Shown piece by piece: positions 33,018 through 38,717 of a DNA stretch of 38,717 nt. Within the stretch, counting starts at the first letter, position 1; each line of letters opens with the position of its first letter. Both the position numbers and the translations under genes were made by a program. The notes under the pieces are model-generated. The model worked only from the letters and a program-made list of their open reading frames with translations, had not been told where the DNA came from and made no database searches. The stretch covers positions 1 to 38,717 of the forward strand of contig JBBDXJ010000098.1 of NCBI GenBank assembly GCA_040902445.1, read 5' to 3'. The stretch is from Chryseosolibacter sp040902445. GTDB lineage: Bacteria > Bacteroidota > Bacteroidia > Cytophagales > Cyclobacteriaceae.

Positions 33018-34658
33018 ATGATTTCAGTTGACGCAGTGAGTGTAGAGTTTAATGGATCTCCCCTCTTCAGCAACATTACCTTTAATATCAATGAGAACGA
33101 CCGTATAGCCCTCATGGGTAAAAACGGAGCGGGAAAATCTACTCTGCTAAAGATTATTGCCGGTGTAAACAAGCCAACAAAGGGAAAGATATCCGCTCCA
33201 AAGGATGCCATTATTGCCTATCTCCCCCAACACCTGCTCACGAAAGATACAGCGACTGTATTTGAAGAGGCCTCCAAGGCTTTTGCGAAGATCCTGAACA
33301 TGAAAAAACAGATCGACGAACTCAATGTCCAGCTCGAAACCCGCACCGACTATGAATCGGATGAATATGCCGGCATCATTGAACAGGTTTCGGAACTAAG
33401 TGAAAAGTATTACTCCATTGAAGAGATCAACTTTGATGCTGAAGTAGAGAAAACACTGCTGGGTCTCGGATTCCTCCGCTCGGATTTCACACGGCCAACG
33501 AGTGAATTCAGCGGTGGCTGGCGCATGCGCATCGAACTGGCAAAGATACTGCTGCAAAAACCGGATCTCATACTCCTTGACGAGCCCACGAACCACATGG
33601 ATATTGAATCCATACAATGGCTTGAAGAATTCCTCATCAATAACGCCAGGGCAGTGATCGTGATCAGTCACGACAAAACTTTTGTCGACAACCTGACGAA
33701 CCGCACCATCGAAGTTACGATGGGACGGATTTACGACTATAAAACCAACTACACCCATTATCTTCAGCTGCGCAAGGAAAGAAGGGAACAACAGCAGAAG
33801 CAATTTGACGATCAGGCAAAACAGATCGCGGAGGTAGAACAATTTATTGAACGATTCAAAGGCACGTATTCGAAAACCCTTCAGGTGCAGTCTCGCGTGA
33901 AGATGCTGGAGAAGATTGAGATCGTGGAAGTCGATGAAGTTGATTCATCAGCGTTGAACCTGAAATTTCCCCCCGCGCCCCGCTCGGGAAACTACCCTGT
34001 GATCATCGAAGAACTTACCAAAAAGTATGGCGATCACACGGTTTTTAAAGATGCATCACTAACTATTGCACGCGGTGAAAGAATTGCTTTCGTGGGGAAA
34101 AACGGCGAAGGAAAATCCACGTTGGTAAAAGCGATCATGGGCGAGATCGGCTACGAAGGAAAACTTCAGCTTGGTCACAACGCCATGATCGGATATTTTG
34201 CCCAGAATCAGGCTTCGTTACTGGATGAGGAACTCACGGTATTCCAGACCATCGATTACATCGCAGTGGGTGATATCCGCACGAAGATCCGCGACATTCT
34301 CGGGGCATTTATGTTCGGTGGTGATGATATCGATAAAAAAGTCAAGATGCTTTCAGGGGGTGAACGGACCCGCCTGGCCATGATCAAGCTGCTGTTGCAA
34401 CCAGTTAATCTATTAATTCTTGACGAGCCTACTAACCACTTGGATATCAAGACAAAAGACATTCTTAAAGACGCCCTTAAAGCATTTGATGGCACGATGA
34501 TCCTTGTCTCCCACGACCGCGACTTTCTTGACGGCCTCGCGACCAAGGTTTTCGAGTTCGGCAACAAACGCATCAAGGAACATTTTGAAGATATCAATGG
34601 GTTCTTGAGGAACAAGAAGCTGGAGAATTTACGCGAAGTGGAGAGACGCGTGTCGTGA
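33018..34658 (+). CDS. ABC-F family ATPase (translation factor type)
   Basis: A 546-residue cytoplasmic protein with two ABC domains and no membrane spans. First domain: Walker A GKNGAGKST, signature SGGWRMR, Walker B LILLDEPTNHMD. The linker holds the basic helical arm (KERREQQQKQFDDQAKQ). Second domain: GKNGEGKST, LSGGERTR, LLILDEPTNHLD. ABC-F proteins bind the ribosomal E site and relieve stalling or antibiotic block. The linker is moderate in length, closer to housekeeping YbiT-like members than to long-linker resistance proteins, but this cannot be settled by eye. The stop codon lies inside heptamer array 7. Confidence 0.85.
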   Translation: MISVDAVSVEFNGSPLFSNITFNINENDRIALMGKNGAGKSTLLKIIAGVNKPTKGKISAPKDAIIAYLPQHLLTKDTATVFEEASKAFAKILNMKKQIDELNVQLETRTDYESDEYAGIIEQVSELSEKYYSIEEINFDAEVEKTLLGLGFLRSDFTRPTSEFSGGWRMRIELAKILLQKPDLILLDEPTNHMDIESIQWLEEFLINNARAVIVISHDKTFVDNLTNRTIEVTMGRIYDYKTNYTHYLQLRKERREQQQKQFDDQAKQIAEVEQFIERFKGTYSKTLQVQSRVKMLEKIEIVEVDEVDSSALNLKFPPAPRSGNYPVIIEELTKKYGDHTVFKDASLTIARGERIAFVGKNGEGKSTLVKAIMGEIGYEGKLQLGHNAMIGYFAQNQASLLDEELTVFQTIDYIAVGDIRTKIRDILGAFMFGGDDIDKKVKMLSGGERTRLAMIKLLLQPVNLLILDEPTNHLDIKTKDILKDALKAFDGTMILVSHDRDFLDGLATKVFEFGNKRIKEHFEDINGFLRNKKLENLREVERRVS

Positions 34659-34988
34659 GTGGTCAGTTGTGAGTGGTGAGCGGGTTTGTGCGTTAGTATA
34701 GTTTTGCATCCATTGCTGAATTTCGTCAGTGGTGAGTGGCGGCTGCGTCTCAATATTTTTCTTTCCATCGGTGGAACATTGGCGTCGACGGAACCTTGGT
34801 GGAGTATTAATTGCCGAAGAGCTATGATTAGAATATTTCCAAAGTTTGATACCTTTACCAATATTCTTTTCCACCTCGAATTCTTATTTTTTTCGATCCC
34901 GAGCACGATGCTCATGTTAAAATTAATCTATGGAGGTCAAAAGTATAAAACGCACGCACTACTCACCACTGACCACTCACCATTCACA
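34652..34988. repeat. Heptamer array 7: GTGGTGA-type arrays with an inverted partner
   Basis: GTCGTGA (holding the stop codon of the ABC-F gene), GTGGTCA, GTTGTGA, GTGGTGA at 34652-34679; a second short run GTCAGTG, GTGAGTG, GCGGCTG at 34725-34745; and the inverted run ACTCACC, ACTGACC, ACTCACC, ATTCACA at 34961-34988. The 215 bases between the second and third runs hold open frames on both strands, but none looks like a protein. No other gene is seen in 34659-35046. Confidence 0.7.
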
Positions 34989-35046
34989 AAAGAATTGGCA
35001 GGATTTGCCCTTTAGAAAATAACAATATAACCACGCACTCACCCCC

Positions 35047-35643
35047 ATGTCCCAACGTCCCGATCGCTTTTCCAACGCCCTCGCCGCCTTTGATTCGTAT
35101 CATGAGCAAGATCCCAATACCGAAACTGAAAACGGAAAAGTATTCCCTAAAGAACTGTTGTACGCCCGGCGTATGACGGAAAGGTTATCGCGTTTTGCTC
35201 CTGATGCTGATGAGTCCATAAAACTTGCTGCGCGTTCGCAACATATCGGCAGATGGGAAATTCCCCGGGAAAAATATCCCATGGATCGCAAGGGATACCT
35301 TCAGTGGAGAAATGAAGAGAAGATCCACCATTCACGAATAGCGGAAAAGATACTTTCAGATTGCGGCTACGATCCTGATACCATTAGAAAAGTGAAGATG
35401 CTCCTACTGAAAAAAGAGCTCTTTACAAATGCTGACACACAATTACTGGAAGATGTGGTGTGCCTGGTTTTTATTGAACATTATCTCCTGGATTTCGCCG
35501 CAAAACACGAGGACGAAAAAGTTGTTGACATCTTGCGGAAAACGCTGAAGAAGATGAGCATTAATGGAAAACAGGCTGTTAGTGATCTTCGGATCCCAGA
35601 TAAGATCCAATCGTTAATTCAAAAGGCGGTATCGCAGCCATGA
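35047..35643 (+). CDS. DUF4202-family protein
   Basis: A 198-residue cytoplasmic helical protein. The segment ARSQHIGRWEIPREKYPMDR followed by GYLQWRNEEKIHHSRIAEKIL is the DUF4202 signature; the His/Asp spacing suggests an HD-like metal site, although that is not shown. FIEHYLLDFAAKHEDEK in the C-terminal half is also typical. The family occurs widely in Bacteroidota and Proteobacteria, with no established reaction. The ATG at 35047 follows the repeat-rich gap. Confidence 0.8.
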   Translation: MSQRPDRFSNALAAFDSYHEQDPNTETENGKVFPKELLYARRMTERLSRFAPDADESIKLAARSQHIGRWEIPREKYPMDRKGYLQWRNEEKIHHSRIAEKILSDCGYDPDTIRKVKMLLLKKELFTNADTQLLEDVVCLVFIEHYLLDFAAKHEDEKVVDILRKTLKKMSINGKQAVSDLRIPDKIQSLIQKAVSQP

Positions 35644-35682
35644 TTTTTTAAAGGGCACCAATCTACTTTAACATTTGAATGG

Positions 35683-35690
35683 TAGTTTTG
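35683..35690 (+). promoter_or_regulatory. -7 box (TAGTTTTG) close to a start codon
   Basis: TAGTTTTG matches TAnnTTTG and ends four bases before the ATG at 35695. If used, the transcript would be leaderless. A chance match is also possible. Confidence 0.3.
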
Positions 35691-35694
35691 AAGA

Positions 35695-36087
35695 ATGGAC
35701 TATCTGTGGCTCTATAAAATTGTCGACAAGTTCTTTTACATCTTTCATGTTGCGCTGATCATATTCAACCTGTTTGGCTGGATCCCAAAATCTCTCCGAA
35801 GGTGGAATCTGCTAACCTTGCTGATGACAGCTTTCTCCTGGTTTGTGCTGGGAATATTCTATGGATTCGGATATTGTTTTTTCACTGATTGGCATTGGCA
35901 GGTCAGAGAGAAATTGGGATATGCAACGGACAGTAATTCCTATATTCACTTTCTGCTGACACAATTGACCCCTCTGTCCGTGCGAGAGGATGTCGTCGAC
36001 CTGTTCACCGGCGTGCTTTTTTTCCTGGCCTTATTGATCAGTGTTTATGTCAATGTCCGCTCGATGCGAAGAAACTGGCGTGGTTAA
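35695..36087 (+). CDS. Membrane protein, DUF2784-like
   Basis: A 130-residue protein with about four transmembrane helices. The pattern FHVALIIFNLFGWIPKSLRRWN, SWFVLGIFYGFGYCFFTDWHWQVR and the final helix before SMRRNWRG fit the DUF2784 family, including the conserved GxxYCxxTxW element. Function unknown. The next gene is more than 200 bases downstream; the gap 36088-36298 holds nothing recognisable. Confidence 0.7.
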   Translation: MDYLWLYKIVDKFFYIFHVALIIFNLFGWIPKSLRRWNLLTLLMTAFSWFVLGIFYGFGYCFFTDWHWQVREKLGYATDSNSYIHFLLTQLTPLSVREDVVDLFTGVLFFLALLISVYVNVRSMRRNWRG

Positions 36088-36331
36088 CCAAACGGGTTTT
36101 CAATCCTTAAAAGTTAGCGTGCGTTGCGAATAAAAAACCGTTCTAAATCCTTTGCTCCTAGATTTTTTCTTTCAATGGCATCTTTTTCAAGTGGATGACC
36201 CTGTACGGCTTTGAACTGATTTTATGAGCTTTTTGCACTTTTTCATATTATTCGCTGATGTAATATTCGGCGCTAGGTTTTCTGGTTTGACAAATTAAAT
36301 GCACTCAACTTTAATAGAATCAATTTCCCCC

Positions 36332-37693
36332 ATGGCTGCAAAGAAAGTTCTCCTGTTGTTAAGTTCCGACCGTTTTGTATTTCCACTAATGCGTTTTCTT
36401 ACCGAGGAAGGCATACGGTTCGGGTGGAAGATACAGGTCGGTTGCATGCTTGATCCTGGAATTGGCGACAGGCTCCGCGAAGAAAGATTCCCGGGTGAAC
36501 TCAAATTTGTTAACATCAGCAAGATCCAGGAATGTGATCCTCTGATTAAGAAATCGGATATTGTAATCGGTCTCACTACAGATAGCCTTCTGTTGCAGAT
36601 AGCCGATAGCTGCATCACACATCGCAGAACGTTGGTATCACCGGCGCGACTTAATCGGCAGATGGCTTTAAAGAAAGCGCATGCAAAAGAAAATAATGTA
36701 TTGATATTAATGGATTGCGGATTTTCTCCTGGTCTGGATCACATCACCGCCAAGAAAGCCATCGATAACATCTGCACAAAAGGAGGAAAGATAACTTCGT
36801 TCAAAACTTTCAGTGGAAGCTTTATTTCCGAAAGCTCAATCGACAATCCCTGGAGATTTAAGTTGACCGAGTCAGCCGGGGAGTTGATGGCCTGGGGTCG
36901 GCATACCAACCGCCATCTGCTGCAGGGAAAAATGCAGCACATTCCTTATCACAACTTGTTTGAAAGAAGCGAAAAAATTGAGATCCGCGAACTGGAGAAT
37001 ACCGTGGTTATTCCCGAGGGTGATTCGCTCTATTATCGGAAGATCTATGAACTGAAGGACGCCCACACTGTGGTTAAAGGAAGGCTGATGCAAAATGGAT
37101 TTGACCGGATGTGGAATATGTTGATCAAACTTGGCCTGACGGATACAACCTCGAAAATTGATTTCGGCGCGGATGGTTCTTTTTGCAATTTTCTGGAGTC
37201 CCTCCTGCCCTATTCTGAATCCGCAACACTCGAACAGAGATTACAGGACTATGCGCGCATCGATTTCAGAGATATAGAAAAATTAAAATGGCTGGGTTTA
37301 TTTGATTCTGGCTGGGTTGAAGGACACAAGGAGTTGACGCCATCAATGATCTTACAACATTTGCTGGAAAAGAAGTTTAGGCCGGATTCAGATGATAAGG
37401 ATTGTGTGGTCATAGAACATCAGCTTCAATATGAGTTCAGGGGCGAGCACAGTGAGTTCAAGGCCACTTTTATTTCGCAGGGGAGTAACCAGATGGATTC
37501 GGCATTGGCTAAAGCAATCGGATTCACCTGTGGCGCCGCGGTAAAGTCTGTATTGTTGGGATCCATAAGCGTTAAAGGCCTGCAGGTCCCGATCATAAAG
37601 GAAATCTATGAACCTATCCTCAATGAACTCAGCGATCTGGGTGTTGCCTTTCATGTTGAGGATGCAAAAGTGGGCGTGCCTCAAATGCTGTAA
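36332..37693 (+). CDS. Saccharopine dehydrogenase-like protein with altered nucleotide-binding loop
   Basis: About 453 residues. The ATG at 36332 (MAAKKVLLLLSSDRF) puts the first Rossmann strand at the N-terminus; an upstream ATG at 36299 is also in frame. The middle part, MDCGFSPGLDHITAKKAIDNI, GGKITSFKTFSGSF and DNPWRFKL, matches the saccharopine dehydrogenase (LYS9-like) family, where it reads LDPGIDHMxA and NPxxYK. At the N-terminus the expected GxGxxG loop is replaced by LLSSDRFVFP, so NAD(P) binding is doubtful. It may be a diverged dehydrogenase with another substrate or a non-catalytic relative. Cytoplasmic; no lysine-pathway gene nearby. Confidence 0.65.
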   Translation: MAAKKVLLLLSSDRFVFPLMRFLTEEGIRFGWKIQVGCMLDPGIGDRLREERFPGELKFVNISKIQECDPLIKKSDIVIGLTTDSLLLQIADSCITHRRTLVSPARLNRQMALKKAHAKENNVLILMDCGFSPGLDHITAKKAIDNICTKGGKITSFKTFSGSFISESSIDNPWRFKLTESAGELMAWGRHTNRHLLQGKMQHIPYHNLFERSEKIEIRELENTVVIPEGDSLYYRKIYELKDAHTVVKGRLMQNGFDRMWNMLIKLGLTDTTSKIDFGADGSFCNFLESLLPYSESATLEQRLQDYARIDFRDIEKLKWLGLFDSGWVEGHKELTPSMILQHLLEKKFRPDSDDKDCVVIEHQLQYEFRGEHSEFKATFISQGSNQMDSALAKAIGFTCGAAVKSVLLGSISVKGLQVPIIKEIYEPILNELSDLGVAFHVEDAKVGVPQML

Positions 37694-37706
37694 CCTTTAG
37701 TCCAGT

Positions 37707-37901
37707 TCGACCTCCTCAGAGTCACTCGCGTTTCGCAGAGTACTCTGAGGCTTTCGGAGGTCGAGTATTTCTTAACACAGGATGCTCTAGCGTGACGATT
37801 ATTTCCGCCGCGTTATTTCCGCGTGTTCTTGATCCACAATCATCAGAGTCCCGGAGACCGGTGACTCTGATGGGGAGTAATACTCTGCTCTGATGGGGAG
37901 T
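37707..37901. repeat. Cluster of CAGAGT/ACTCTG inverted and direct repeats between convergent genes
   Basis: TCGACCTCC and TCAGAGT (37707-37722) pair with ACTCTGA (37742-37748) and GGAGGTCGA (37756-37764), leaving a seven-base bulge. CATCAGAGTC (37841-37850) pairs perfectly with GACTCTGATG (37863-37872). The 14-base word CTCTGATGGGGAGT is repeated at 37865-37878 and 37888-37901. Termination of the two convergent genes is a likely use, but no T-runs follow. No gene is seen in 37694-37904. Confidence 0.6.
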
Positions 37902-37904
37902 GTA

Positions 37905-38717
37905 TTACAGTGCAGGCTCCAGAATGGATTTGTTTTCCATGATGATCTCAACATCTGTACCTGGACTTAGCAAAAGCGCCTCTATACCCTCACTGCTCCG
38001 TCGGACCTGAAGAATGATCTGTTTATTGTTAACGCGTAAATTTGTAATGATAATTTCATTAAGGAATGCGGGCAGTATCGGATTGCAAAATGTTATGGTA
38101 TTTTCCGCAGCATTTATTTTCATTCCCAGGCAAGCCTGAAGCAACATAAATACCGCACCTACTGCCCATGCCTGTGGTGAACATGCAACAGGATAGAGAG
38201 TCGGCGCCTTTCCTTTTAAGCGTGAAAATCCGCAGAACAGTTCCGGCAATCTCTTGCCTGGCATAGACAATGAGGTTTCAAAAATTCCTGCCAGGGTGCG
38301 GGAAGCTTCCGCCATCAATCCATACCGGGAAAACCCCTGGGCTATCATGGCATTGTCGTGCGGCCAGATAGATCCGTTGTGATAAGACATCGGATTATAC
38401 CTTGGCTCGTCTGATGCAATGGTGCGTATGCCCCATCCGGAGAACATCTTTTCATCCAGAAGTTTTTCAGCAGTTAGTTTTGCGCGTTCACGCGTTGCAA
38501 TTCCGGAGAAAAGACAGTGACCCGCGTTTGAGGATAAGACGTTACAGGGTTTCTTTTTTCCGTCTAGAGCTAAAACGTACGTTTGCTTGCTTTCCGACCA
38601 GAAAGATTCATTGAACTTCCTTTTCAACTCCCGGGCTTCTTCCTTCAGTTGCAGTTGGAAGTCGTGCTCGCCCAATATTCCCGCAATTTCGGCGGCCCGC
38701 ACTTTCGCGTCATAGAC
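37905..38717 (-). CDS. Amylo-alpha-1,6-glucosidase / glycogen-debranching-like protein (3' part)
   Basis: The frame is open to the window edge, so the N-terminal part is missing; 270 residues are visible. The segment YNPMSYHNGSIWPHDNAMIAQGF is the alpha/alpha-barrel motif of amylo-alpha-1,6-glucosidase and related GH15/GH63-like enzymes, and PVACSPQAWAVGAVFMLLQACLG is the usual closing helix pair. The last 60 residues form a small beta domain. The enzyme probably trims alpha-1,6 branches of glycogen or a similar glucan. A signal peptide cannot be judged because the start is outside the window. Confidence 0.75.
   Translation of the reverse strand, partial: VYDAKVRAAEIAGILGEHDFQLQLKEEARELKRKFNESFWSESKQTYVLALDGKKKPCNVLSSNAGHCLFSGIATRERAKLTAEKLLDEKMFSGWGIRTIASDEPRYNPMSYHNGSIWPHDNAMIAQGFSRYGLMAEASRTLAGIFETSLSMPGKRLPELFCGFSRLKGKAPTLYPVACSPQAWAVGAVFMLLQACLGMKINAAENTITFCNPILPAFLNEIIITNLRVNNKQIILQVRRSSEGIEALLLSPGTDVEIIMENKSILEPAL

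Noticed and set aside
34256..34915. A 219-codon minus-strand frame overlapping the ABC-F gene and the following gap
   Set aside because: Two thirds is antisense to a clear ABC-F gene, and the remainder crosses a heptamer array, giving low-complexity residues such as HHSQLTTHDTR. No domain pattern.
5104..34988. Heptamer arrays as CRISPR arrays or integron sites
   Set aside because: Units are only seven bases with no spacers, and no cas or integrase gene is present.
34686..35015. A 109-codon plus-strand frame in the repeat-rich gap after the ABC-F gene
   Set aside because: It begins and ends in heptamer repeats, and its middle shows no family pattern or credible start site.

Overview
This window reads as a chromosomal segment of a Bacteroidota bacterium, probably a soil or plant-associated Cytophagales or Chitinophagaceae relative. 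The evidence is a type IX secretion (T9SS) C-terminal sorting domain at 2.8-3.0 kb, a TonB with the Bacteroidota-type cytoplasmic leader, many SPII lipoproteins, TAnnTTTG -7 boxes in front of several genes, and few Shine-Dalgarno sites. No rRNA, tRNA, CRISPR array, intact insertion sequence or prophage was seen. The genus cannot be fixed from the sequence alone.

Layout. 0.3-7.8 kb: a large secreted beta-helix/discoidin/T9SS protein, a decayed polysaccharide-lyase-like remnant, a ROK/polyphosphate-glucokinase-like kinase, a small lipoprotein, a Tat-exported Gfo/Idh/MocA oxidoreductase and a secreted alpha/beta hydrolase. 7.9-9.5 kb: TonB convergent with a mitoPLD-like phospholipase-D-fold protein. 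9.9-14.4 kb: a tight four-gene operon of one lipoprotein and three secreted proteins, ending in an 839-residue leucine-rich-repeat protein with three capped LRR modules; I cannot match this set to a named system. 14.5-18.9 kb: a receptor-like gene stub, a lipoprotein with five exact 62-residue repeats, a small orphan, a lipoprotein FAD oxidoreductase and a DinB-like protein. 19.1-24.8 kb: a C2-like protein, a zinc-ribbon/orphan ABC ATPase operon, a BNR-propeller lipoprotein, a DUF6152/DUF6644-like pair, an integral membrane protein and a radical-SAM remnant. 25-29 kb: a Rieske oxygenase, an MFS transporter behind a NagB-type deaminase, and a secreted Glu/Lys-rich protein. 29.3-33 kb: two tandem cytochrome c-sugar dehydrogenase fusions. 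33-38.7 kb: an ABC-F ATPase, DUF4202- and DUF2784-like proteins, a saccharopine-dehydrogenase-like protein and the 3' part of an amylo-alpha-1,6-glucosidase-like gene.

Functional theme. Much of the window concerns carbohydrate scavenging and periplasmic oxidation: beta-helix/discoidin protein, BNR propeller, FAD oxidoreductase, Gfo/Idh/MocA, two sugar dehydrogenases that pass electrons to attached haem c, NagB, ROK kinase and a debranching enzyme. The genes are scattered singly or in pairs rather than forming a SusC/SusD locus.

The strongest unexplained signal is a set of short tandem arrays with a period of exactly seven bases. Their heptamer sequence differs at every site, but they sit repeatedly at gene boundaries: just after stops, just before a start, across a stop, and in one case inside the first codons, where an inverted pair of arrays encodes a whole signal peptide. 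A second dispersed element carrying GGGCTTTAGCCC occurs twice in opposite orientations.
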